Below are positions 1 to 5,348 of a stretch of 5,348 bases of DNA, piece after piece (positions within the stretch are counted from its first letter, which is position 1; every line of letters begins with the position of its first letter). The stretch covers positions 1 through 5,348 of the forward strand of contig JAJYNF010000218.1 in NCBI GenBank assembly GCA_021786455.1. The letters are read 5' to 3'. The position numbers and the translations under genes are program-made. This stretch comes from Acidobacteriota bacterium. Its GTDB lineage: Bacteria > Acidobacteriota > Terriglobia > UBA7540. The notes below the pieces were generated by a model. The model saw nothing but the letters and a program-made list of their open reading frames with translations. It was not told the DNA's origin and did not search any database.

Positions 1-658
1 CTTAGACGTGACCAATGAAACCGGCGTGGGCCGGATCTGTGGGCGCTATACGGGTTGGGGAGATGGCTTCTTTGATTACGACAATGACGGCTGGAAAGAC
101 CTGTTCATCGTCAACGGGGGCCTGACTTGGCTGATCCCCATGCAAAGCAACCTGTTGAGAAACAACGGAGGCCGCACCTTCAGTGATGTTTCAGCGCAAG
201 CAGGAAATTTTTTCAGCACCCGTTATGTGAGCCGGTGCGCTTGTTTTGGAGACTATGACAATGATGGTTACGTGGACGCCTTTGTTTCAACTTTAGGCGG
301 GCCGGGCATCTTGCTGCACAACACTCCCCAGCCCCACCACCGTAATCACTGGCTCACCGTGAAGCTTGTCGGCACCCGAAGCAACCGGGACGGCTTCGGA
401 GCGAGCCTCGAGGTTTGGACAAAAGGTTTTCGCCAAGTTGTGCAGGCGGTGTCCGCCAGTGGTTACCTTTCCCAAGGTGACCCGCGACCGCACTTCGGCT
501 TGGGGTCATTTGGCGAGGTGGACAAGTTGATCATTCGCTGGCCCAGTGGCGCCGTCGAGACGCGCGAGCATCTTAAGGCCGACCAGATATTGACCATCAC
601 GGAGCCAGCCAGCGGCTCCGATGCCGACGAGGCAAAGAACCGTAAGGAGCATCCATGA
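1..658 (+). CDS. CRTAC1-like FG-GAP/VCBS repeat protein with C-terminal ASPIC/UnbV domain (5' end outside window)
   Basis: This is the C-terminal part of a secreted repeat protein. The frame is open to the left edge (first full codon at base 2), and 218 residues are visible. Family members are usually 500-600 residues, so most of an N-terminal propeller is missing. Two calcium-binding FG-GAP/VCBS loops, each reading DYDNDG, lie at 74-91 and 251-268, followed by hydrophobic strands (KDLFIVNG, VDAFVSTLGG). An ASPIC/UnbV domain (PF07593 type) covers about 344-604, with the hallmarks NHWLTVKLVGTRSNRDGFGA, GYLSQGDPR, HFGLG and IRWPSG. The tail after 604 is short and charged. The family is probably extracytoplasmic and structural or ligand-binding; no enzymatic activity is established for this type. 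The stop overlaps the next start as ATGA, so the two genes are probably translationally coupled. The GTG at base 8 lies inside the domain and is not a believable start. Family assignment is firm; biological role is unknown. Confidence 0.93.
   Translation, partial: LDVTNETGVGRICGRYTGWGDGFFDYDNDGWKDLFIVNGGLTWLIPMQSNLLRNNGGRTFSDVSAQAGNFFSTRYVSRCACFGDYDNDGYVDAFVSTLGGPGILLHNTPQPHHRNHWLTVKLVGTRSNRDGFGASLEVWTKGFRQVVQAVSASGYLSQGDPRPHFGLGSFGEVDKLIIRWPSGAVETREHLKADQILTITEPASGSDADEAKNRKEHP
644..649 (+). promoter_or_regulatory. Ribosome binding site of the YVTN/di-heme peroxidase gene
   Basis: AAGGAG lies 5 nt before the ATG at 655, inside the last codons of the upstream gene. It fixes the start of the downstream gene despite the 4-nt overlap (ATGA at 655-658). 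Confidence 0.8.
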
Positions 659-2601
659 GGGGAGGAAACGGCAAGCCTGGCATCGCGAGAGTGGGCGGAA
701 AGTGGAGGGTCTGCCTCACGATCGTTCTATTTTGGGTTGCTGGGTCGCGCCGAGCGGCGGGCGCGGGCTGGTCGGAGCGATGGGACTCTGACCCCGGCTA
801 TCTGAATCCCATTGACCTGGAAATCTCGCCGGGCGGAAGTCGCCTCTATGTGGTTTGCCAAGAAAGCAATGAAGTTCGAGTCGTGGATACGCGCACCCAT
901 GAGGTGATAGGACGAGTAAAGGTCGGGTTAAAGCCAGAAGCCATCGCGTTGTCCCCGGACGGGAAAACCCTTTATGTGTCGAACGAGCATAGCGATAGCG
1001 TGACTGAGATTGATGCTCGGTCGCTCCGAGTACGCGGCGTGCTGAAGACTGGGTGGGGTCCCGTAGGTCTGACGACCGACCGGACGGGAAAATTTCTTTA
1101 TGTCGCGAATACGCTAGAGAACGACGTTTCCATAATCAATCTTGCGACGGGCCACCAAGTCAAGCGGGTAGAAACCAGTCGCTTTCCAGAGTACATGGAC
1201 CTTTCGCGGAGCGGAAATCATATCTATGTCTCGAACCTGATCGCACGCCTGGGGCCCTACTATCGGCCGCCGGTTTCCGAAGTCACCGTCATTAACACGC
1301 GGAAGCAGATGGTGTCAGAGCGAATATCCGTGCCAGGGGTCATCGAGCTCCGGCATATTGCCCAGGTCCCGCGAAGCGCGGGCGGGTATTTGCTCATTCC
1401 TTTCATGCGGCCCAAGAACCTGAATGCTCTCATTCAGATTCCACAAGGCTGGTACCTTACGCACGGTATGGCGGTTATCTGGCCAAGGCACTCGGGTGGC
1501 CGGCCAAGGGCGCGGGTTACCGAAGTGCTTTTGGATGACATTGACCACTACTACGCTGACGGCACGGGAGCGGCAGTTACGCCGAACGGAGACTGGGCGC
1601 TCATCACTGCGGCGAGCGCGAACGTCGTTTCCATTATCAATGTGGCGCGTCTGAATCGCCTTTTGCAACAGATACCTGTCAATGATCCCGAAGCGTTGGC
1701 AGACCGGCTAGATTCTGCCCGGCATTTTGTCGCGCGGCGGCTTCCGACCGGACGCGACCCCACCGCGGTGGCCGTTTCGCCCGACAATCATTATGCCTAC
1801 ATCACGAACCGCCTGGACGATAGCATCAGCGTAGTAAACCTGCGCTCTTTGCGTATCGTTTCGACGATTGATCTGGGAGGTCCGAAGGAAATCACCGTCT
1901 TGCGCCGGGGCGAGCAGCTCTTCCATGACGCCCGGTTTTGTTACGAAGGGCAGTTCGCCTGCGTCACGTGCCATCCTCACGGTGGCCTCTCCAACGGGCT
2001 GACCTGGAGTTTTGAGACGCCCAAACTGGGCCACGATCTGGTGCAGAACCGAACATTGCGTTCGATTGCCGGCACCTCGCCTTTCAACTGGAATGGAATG
2101 AATCCGAACCTGGAGGTTCAAGACGGCCCGCGGACCGAGATGTACATTTTTCGGTCACAAGGGTTCAGCCCCAGCGAAGTGCGGGACCTGACGTCGTTCG
2201 TCCGCTCGCTTCGGCTGCCCCCCGACCCGTATGACGATCCGGGTGGCGATCTTACTCCTGCCCAGAGGCGTGGGCGAGCTATTTTCTTCCGAACCAAAAC
2301 CAATGATGGCCGCCTGATTCCCCTCCACGACCGCTGCTACTACTGTCATGCTCCGCTAACACATTACACGTCGCGGGTTCAAATGAATGTGGGAACGGCC
2401 ACCCCGCACGACACCATTCAGTCGTTTGACGTGCCGCAACTGCAAGGCGTTTGGATGCGGGCGCCTTATCTCCACAATGGCGAGGCCCTGACGCTTGAAG
2501 AAATCTGGACCAAGTTTAACGCCCATAACCAGCATGGCTTCACGTCGGATATGAACAAAGCTCAGTTGAACGACTTGGTGGAGTTTTTGAAAACGCTTTG
2601 A
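655..2601 (+). CDS. Secreted YVTN beta-propeller / di-heme cytochrome c peroxidase (MauG-like) fusion protein
   Basis: This 648-residue exported protein combines a propeller with a di-heme c-type cytochrome module. The N-terminus has basic residues, a hydrophobic stretch (about 19-30) and an AAGA-type cleavage site near 37. YVTN-type repeats follow at about 50-200 (LYVVCQESNE, LYVSNEHSDS, LYVANTLENDVS, IYVSN) and resume at about 300-410 (AYITNRLDDSISVVNL). The region between, about 200-300, is less regular. The heme module begins at RRGEQLFHDARF (418-429). Heme site 1 is CVTCH at 436-440 and heme site 2 is CYYCH at 561-565. APYLHNGEALTLEEIW (603-618) matches the bacterial CcpA/MauG signature after the second heme. 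WNG near 479-481 marks the equivalent place after heme 1. Such proteins reduce peroxide or oxidise a partner in the periplasm; the substrate here cannot be read from the sequence. Maturation would need a cytochrome c assembly system, which is not in this window. AAGGAG and the ATGA overlap support the start. Confidence 0.93.
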   Translation: MRGGNGKPGIARVGGKWRVCLTIVLFWVAGSRRAAGAGWSERWDSDPGYLNPIDLEISPGGSRLYVVCQESNEVRVVDTRTHEVIGRVKVGLKPEAIALSPDGKTLYVSNEHSDSVTEIDARSLRVRGVLKTGWGPVGLTTDRTGKFLYVANTLENDVSIINLATGHQVKRVETSRFPEYMDLSRSGNHIYVSNLIARLGPYYRPPVSEVTVINTRKQMVSERISVPGVIELRHIAQVPRSAGGYLLIPFMRPKNLNALIQIPQGWYLTHGMAVIWPRHSGGRPRARVTEVLLDDIDHYYADGTGAAVTPNGDWALITAASANVVSIINVARLNRLLQQIPVNDPEALADRLDSARHFVARRLPTGRDPTAVAVSPDNHYAYITNRLDDSISVVNLRSLRIVSTIDLGGPKEITVLRRGEQLFHDARFCYEGQFACVTCHPHGGLSNGLTWSFETPKLGHDLVQNRTLRSIAGTSPFNWNGMNPNLEVQDGPRTEMYIFRSQGFSPSEVRDLTSFVRSLRLPPDPYDDPGGDLTPAQRRGRAIFFRTKTNDGRLIPLHDRCYYCHAPLTHYTSRVQMNVGTATPHDTIQSFDVPQLQGVWMRAPYLHNGEALTLEEIWTKFNAHNQHGFTSDMNKAQLNDLVEFLKTL

Positions 2602-2606
2602 GGAGG
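2601..2606 (+). promoter_or_regulatory. Perfect Shine-Dalgarno AGGAGG, displaced from its start by a hairpin
   Basis: AGGAGG starts on the last base of the upstream stop codon. In linear distance it is 44 nt before the GTG at 2651, too far to act directly. The frame of the downstream propeller gene is closed by TGA at 2642-2644, so no earlier start in that frame can use it. A hairpin occupies almost the whole gap; folding would leave 8 nt between AGGAGG and GTG 2651, or 11 nt to ATG 2654. Use of this site is inferred. Confidence 0.5.
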
Positions 2607-2607
2607 A

Positions 2608-2643
2608 CACGGCCTAGCCACGCTTGCCGCTTGGCTTGCCGTG
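2608..2643 (+). promoter_or_regulatory. Intergenic hairpin between Shine-Dalgarno and start codon
   Basis: The arms are CACGGC (2608-2613) with GCCGTG (2638-2643), then AGCCA (2616-2620) with TGGCT (2632-2636). Small bulges (CT on one side, T on the other) separate the two stems. Two further G-C pairs are possible inside the loop (2622-2623 with 2629-2630). The stem is followed by GAAAACC with no U tract, which argues against an intrinsic terminator. It lies wholly between the stop of the heme protein and the start of the propeller gene. It may bring the AGGAGG into range of the start, act as an attenuator, or mark an mRNA processing site; the sequence alone does not decide. Confidence 0.55.
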
Positions 2644-2653
2644 AAAACCAGTG

Positions 2654-3814
2654 ATGAGATTACGATTGGTACAAAGTTTGCGAATCGCGACGCTGCTCAT
2701 CTTGGCCGCAGCGTGCGGCGCTGCTGCTCCGCTTCCTCCCCTTTACACCCAGTGGATCAATTACACGCCGGCCAACGGATTTCCGCCGGGTGAAGTTTAT
2801 TGCGTGGCGCCGGATGGCAACCGTGTCTGGGCGGGAACGGCCAACGGGCTGGTTTTGCTGGAGAACGGGCGTGTGAAGAAAGTGTTCACCACGGCGGATG
2901 GCCTGGCGGGGGACGCTGTGATGTCCGTAGCTGTGGACAAGATGACCGGCGACGTTTGGGTGGGTGCTCTCGGCGGCCTCAGCCGATATTCCGGAGGACG
3001 CTTTAAGAACTACACAAATTTGTCGAGTGGCTTGGCCAACGATCTTGTTTACGGGGTTGCAGTTCAAGGCCGATACGTTTGGGTAGCGACGGCCGCAGGC
3101 GTCAATCGCTTCGATACCTACAGCGGCGACTGGTCCATTTGGAATGAAACCAACGCTCCTTTCAACGAACCTTGGTGTTATGGCATCGCGGTCACCAAGA
3201 AGAAAGTTTACGTGGCCGCGTGGGGAGGCGGCGTGCTCGTCTATGACCTCGCCGGACATTATTGGAAGCCTTACACCGATCCAGACCATTCCATGGAGAT
3301 CGTTCTGTACCGCAATGAAGGTCTCATTCACAACATCGTGAGCGGCATCGCCTATAACCCTGAGCTGCATATGTTTTGGGCCTCAACCTACTTCGGGCTG
3401 AGCGGCTTTGACGGTCGGAACTGGCACAATTATTTGACCAAGGACAGCGGACTCGCTTCGAATTTCATCAGCGCCGTCCAATCGCGTGGCAGCGAGGTTT
3501 GGGCGTGCACGCAAAAGGGTCTGAGCGAGTTCGATTACAAGACCAAAATCTGGGTGACCTACCGGCCAGTGAATTGGCGCGCTCTGGACGCTGCGAAGGC
3601 CGTGAAGGATGGTCCGGGCGAAATCATTATGAGCTGGCCGGACGGCAAGAAGCGCAAAATCGAAACTCCGACCTCGCTAGCGCATAACTACATCCTTAAC
3701 GTTGCTTTTCAGGGAAAGGATATCTGGGTTGCCACAGCGCAGGGCTTGAGCCACGGCATTGTGGAACCTCAACAGGAGAAGAAACTTTATGATTCATTCA
3801 CAAACGGACGTTGA
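2654..3814 (+). CDS. Secreted stand-alone Reg_prop-type beta-propeller protein, probably seven-bladed
   Basis: This 386-residue protein opens with a signal sequence: basic MRLRLVQSLR, hydrophobic ATLLILAAACGAAA, then PLPP. AAAC could be a weak lipobox, but cleavage after AAA is equally plausible. Seven blade motifs of the form W-x-x-(T/L/Y)-x-x-G are visible: WAGTANG at 59, WVGALGG at 102, WVATAAG at 143, a variant VAAWGGG at 187, WASTYFG at 242, WACTQKG at 283 and WVATAQG at 358. Most are followed by an aromatic strand such as RFKNYT, NWHNYL or IWVTYR. The N-terminal QWINYT may close the ring with the last blade, which lacks that strand. These repeats resemble the sensor half of hybrid two-component regulators (PF07494), but there is no transmembrane helix, Y_Y_Y domain or kinase after them. 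A ligand-binding or scaffold role outside the cytoplasm is likely; the ligand is unknown. GTG at 2651 is an alternative start one codon earlier. The end overlaps the RidA-like gene by 26 nt. Confidence 0.88.
   Translation: MRLRLVQSLRIATLLILAAACGAAAPLPPLYTQWINYTPANGFPPGEVYCVAPDGNRVWAGTANGLVLLENGRVKKVFTTADGLAGDAVMSVAVDKMTGDVWVGALGGLSRYSGGRFKNYTNLSSGLANDLVYGVAVQGRYVWVATAAGVNRFDTYSGDWSIWNETNAPFNEPWCYGIAVTKKKVYVAAWGGGVLVYDLAGHYWKPYTDPDHSMEIVLYRNEGLIHNIVSGIAYNPELHMFWASTYFGLSGFDGRNWHNYLTKDSGLASNFISAVQSRGSEVWACTQKGLSEFDYKTKIWVTYRPVNWRALDAAKAVKDGPGEIIMSWPDGKKRKIETPTSLAHNYILNVAFQGKDIWVATAQGLSHGIVEPQQEKKLYDSFTNGR
3774..3778 (+). promoter_or_regulatory. Ribosome binding site deciding the RidA-like start
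   Basis: AGGAG lies 10 nt before ATG 3789, inside the 3' end of the propeller gene. It favours ATG 3789 over an in-frame TTG at 3759, which would add ten residues (an Asn/Arg-rich stretch) unlike a family N-terminus. Confidence 0.75.
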
Positions 3815-4316
3815 AATAAACGCGGCGCAGGATGTAGGTCGAGCGCCCGTCGAGAAAAAAACCATTTCCGCGCCTCAAGCATTGAATGAAGCTTTTTGCT
3901 ACGCGCGTCCTTCGTCCTTTTCACGAGGGCTGAGGTTGGATATTAGAGGGATAACCATTCTTCTGATCTCCGGCACCGCGAGCGTGGGCCCTAATGGCGA
4001 GACGCTCTATCCGGGAGATTTCCAAGCCCAGACCTGGCGGACTTACCAGAACATTACCGCTCTGCTCGAAGCCGAGGGCGCTACATGGAAAGACATCGTT
4101 CGAACGACATGCTACTTGCGAGATATCGAGCGGGACTACGCCACCTTCAACGAAATTCGCACGGAGTTCTTCAGAAGACAGGGCTTGGACCCGCTGCCGG
4201 CTTCCACGGGCATCCAGGCCATTTTGTGCCGTCCTGATCTACTGGTTGAGATAGAAGCGATGGCGATTTTCGAGACTCGAGGGAGCACGTCTGAGGCGAC
4301 CGGCTTTGGCGGTTGA
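3789..4316 (+). CDS. RidA/YjgF-fold protein related to the C-terminal half of chorismatases; lacks the RidA arginine
   Basis: The product has 175 residues and no signal peptide, so it is cytoplasmic. After a poorly conserved 45-residue N-terminus comes a complete YjgF/YER057c/UK114 domain: LLISGTASVGPNGE (58-71), GDFQAQTWRTYQNITALLEA (76-95), a VRTTCYLRD strand (104-112) and a C-terminal EIEAMAIF (154-161). RidA imine deaminases carry an arginine in a PARS motif near the end. The aligned residues here are PAS (137-139), with serine at the arginine position and unchanged spacing to EIEA. It is therefore unlikely to be a classic 2-iminoacid deaminase. SGTAS, the GDFQAQT stretch and CRPDLLVEIEA (147-157) resemble the C-terminal domain of chorismatases such as FkbO, Hyg5 and XanB2, as I recall them. 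Those enzymes are about twice as long and hydrolyse or rearrange chorismate. The next gene encodes the shikimate entry enzyme, which fits a chorismate-related role, but this is inference. A Rid4-7-type protein of unknown function is the alternative. Confidence 0.88.
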   Translation: MIHSQTDVEINAAQDVGRAPVEKKTISAPQALNEAFCYARPSSFSRGLRLDIRGITILLISGTASVGPNGETLYPGDFQAQTWRTYQNITALLEAEGATWKDIVRTTCYLRDIERDYATFNEIRTEFFRRQGLDPLPASTGIQAILCRPDLLVEIEAMAIFETRGSTSEATGFGG

Positions 4317-4339
4317 AGGAAGAATCGCGAGCCGGAGTG

Positions 4340-5348
4340 ATGTTCGAAAAAACGGTTGGGGCAGCGGCTATGAAAATCGCTGGCAAAGTCGAGGTCCATG
4401 ATCTCCCGCGAATTTGTCCGCTGGTGAGCCGGGAAACCCATCTGGACTTTCTGAATGGCGCGCCCTTTGTGGTCGAGGTGGGTGGAGTTCGCTTTGGCGA
4501 TGAGACTTCTGTTGTGATCGCCGGCCCGTGCGCCGTGGAAAGCGAAGAGCAGACGCTCGAAATCGCCCGTAGCGTCAAGGCCACCGGAGCAGATATGTTG
4601 CGCGGCGGAGCCTATAAACCTCGCACGTCGCCGCACGACTTCCAAGGATTGGGGCTGGAAGGCTTGAAGATTCTTCAGGCGGCAGCCAGAGAGACCGGCC
4701 TGCCCGTCGTCACGGAAGTGATGGACGTGCGGCTGGTCGAAACGGTGGCGCAATACGCCGACATGCTCCAAATCGGGTCTCGCAACATGCAAAATTTCCC
4801 CCTCCTCGTCGAAGCAGGGCGATCGGGCAAGCCGATTCTGCTCAAACGCGGAATGGCGGCCAGCTTGGTCGAATGGCTGGGAGCCGCCGAGTATATTGCC
4901 AACGAAGGGAACTTGAACATTGTCCTTTGCGAGCGCGGCATCAAGGCGTACCCCTCCTACGAATATTCTCGCTACACGCTCGATCTGAATGTAATTCCCG
5001 CAATCCACGAGGAGACATTTTTGCCCGTGATTGTGGACCCCAGCCACGCCACCGGCGTTGCTTCTATGGTGGAGCAAGCCAGCCGCGCCGCCATCGAAGT
5101 CGGAGCTGACGGGTTGATCATCGAAGTTTTTAGCGGCTGCGCCGGGGCTAAGCGGCCGAAGTGCGACGCGGATCAGGCCATTGACCCGCTGACTTTATCC
5201 AGAATCATTCGTTACGCTCACCGAGACGGGAAAGCGGCGGTATTCGTGGGCGATCGCTGGTTTCGCTGCGCCTTGGACCCGGCGACAGGCGCAACACCTG
5301 CTGCCGGTAGGCGAGGCATGGTGAAACAGGATGAAGTGGAACGCGAAT
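4340..5348 (+). CDS. aroF: 3-deoxy-7-phosphoheptulonate (DAHP) synthase, type I-beta-like, divergent and without feedback domain (3' end outside window)
   Basis: It condenses phosphoenolpyruvate and erythrose 4-phosphate to DAHP, the first shikimate step. The frame is open to the right edge with 336 codons visible. TIM-barrel signatures appear in order (numbered from ATG 4340): VVIAGPCAVES (58-68), RGGAYKPRTSP (88-98, PEP/E4P binding), QIGSRNMQNF (144-153), LLKRGMAAS (167-175), LCERG (196-200) and DPSHATG (233-239). The four metal ligands of the Thermotoga maritima enzyme map to Cys64, His236, Glu262 and Asp276. Only about 57 residues precede the barrel, ending in a family-typical FVVEVGGVRFG stretch, so the N-terminal ferredoxin-like regulatory domain is absent. 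Oddities: EVF replaces the usual EVH at 262-264, the following loop is three residues longer and holds Cys267 and Cys275, and about 40 residues extend past the last barrel helix. The start is uncertain: GTG 4337, ATG 4340 and ATG 4370 are all in frame, and AAGGAAG (4316-4322) is rather distant. A 23-nt gap after the RidA-like gene supports co-transcription. Confidence 0.93.
   Translation, partial: MFEKTVGAAAMKIAGKVEVHDLPRICPLVSRETHLDFLNGAPFVVEVGGVRFGDETSVVIAGPCAVESEEQTLEIARSVKATGADMLRGGAYKPRTSPHDFQGLGLEGLKILQAAARETGLPVVTEVMDVRLVETVAQYADMLQIGSRNMQNFPLLVEAGRSGKPILLKRGMAASLVEWLGAAEYIANEGNLNIVLCERGIKAYPSYEYSRYTLDLNVIPAIHEETFLPVIVDPSHATGVASMVEQASRAAIEVGADGLIIEVFSGCAGAKRPKCDADQAIDPLTLSRIIRYAHRDGKAAVFVGDRWFRCALDPATGATPAAGRRGMVKQDEVERE

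Noticed and set aside
344..604. UnbV domain taken as a sign of an enediyne cluster
   Set aside because: The domain name comes from enediyne clusters, but ASPIC/UnbV domains are widespread in CRTAC1-like proteins. No enediyne polyketide synthase is present.
1497..1506. 10-bp palindrome TGGCCGGCCA
   Set aside because: It lies inside the YVTN/peroxidase coding sequence in GC-rich codons, with no second copy or promoter nearby to suggest an operator.
2622..2640. Direct repeat GCTTGCC (2622-2628 and 2634-2640)
   Set aside because: Seven bases repeated once is within chance, and both copies are explained by the hairpin region.
2608..2643. Intrinsic transcription terminator
   Set aside because: The stem is interrupted, and is followed by GAAAACC rather than a run of T; the next gene starts 7-10 nt later.
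2660..3370. 236-codon open frame on the minus strand
   Set aside because: It lies wholly opposite the propeller gene with its clear signal peptide and repeats; its own translation is low in recognisable motifs.
3759..3788. TTG start adding ten residues to the RidA-like protein
   Set aside because: It has no ribosome binding site, whereas ATG 3789 has AGGAG at 10 nt.
2654..3814. Two-component sensor kinase
   Set aside because: Only the propeller repeats are present. There is no transmembrane helix after them and no histidine kinase or DNA-binding domain before the stop.
4136..5077. 313-codon open frame on the minus strand
   Set aside because: It is the antisense of the DAHP synthase gene, whose + strand frame carries every family signature. 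The minus-strand translation shows no recognisable domain.

Overview
The window is a compact, single-strand stretch of five genes, all on the + strand, in moderately GC-rich DNA. No RNA gene, mobile element, CRISPR array or long non-coding stretch is visible. The gene families are common together in environmental Verrucomicrobiota (Limisphaerales/Pedosphaera-like), Acidobacteriota and Planctomycetota: an FG-GAP/ASPIC-UnbV protein, a YVTN propeller fused to a di-heme peroxidase, and a stand-alone Reg_prop propeller. I lean to Verrucomicrobiota or Acidobacteriota. This is inference from family content, since no phylogenetic marker is present.

Layout. (1) 1-658 is the C-terminal part of a CRTAC1-like protein with FG-GAP calcium-binding loops and an ASPIC/UnbV domain, cut by the left edge. 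(2) 655-2601 overlaps it by ATGA and encodes a secreted YVTN beta-propeller followed by a di-heme cytochrome c peroxidase/MauG-like module with two CxxCH sites. (3) A 49-nt gap holds a perfect AGGAGG followed by a 36-nt imperfect hairpin that ends 7 nt before the next start region. (4) 2654-3814 is a secreted, probably seven-bladed propeller of the 'two-component regulator propeller' type without any kinase part. (5) 3789-4316 overlaps it by 26 nt and encodes a cytoplasmic RidA/YjgF-fold protein. It lacks the family's imine-deaminase arginine and resembles the C-terminal half of chorismatases (FkbO/Hyg5/XanB2). (6) 4340 to the right edge is a divergent type I-beta DAHP synthase, the first enzyme of the shikimate pathway, with no stop codon inside the window.

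How they may work together. Overlapping or tightly spaced genes (4-nt overlap, 49-nt gap, 26-nt overlap, about 23-nt gap) suggest one operon. The first three products look exported; the last two are cytoplasmic and both connect to chorismate metabolism. The DAHP synthase has no N-terminal ferredoxin-like feedback domain, so the operon may make a dedicated shikimate-derived aromatic compound, with an exported heme enzyme and propeller proteins acting on it or on something related outside the cytoplasm. That functional link is a hypothesis; the individual family assignments are solid.
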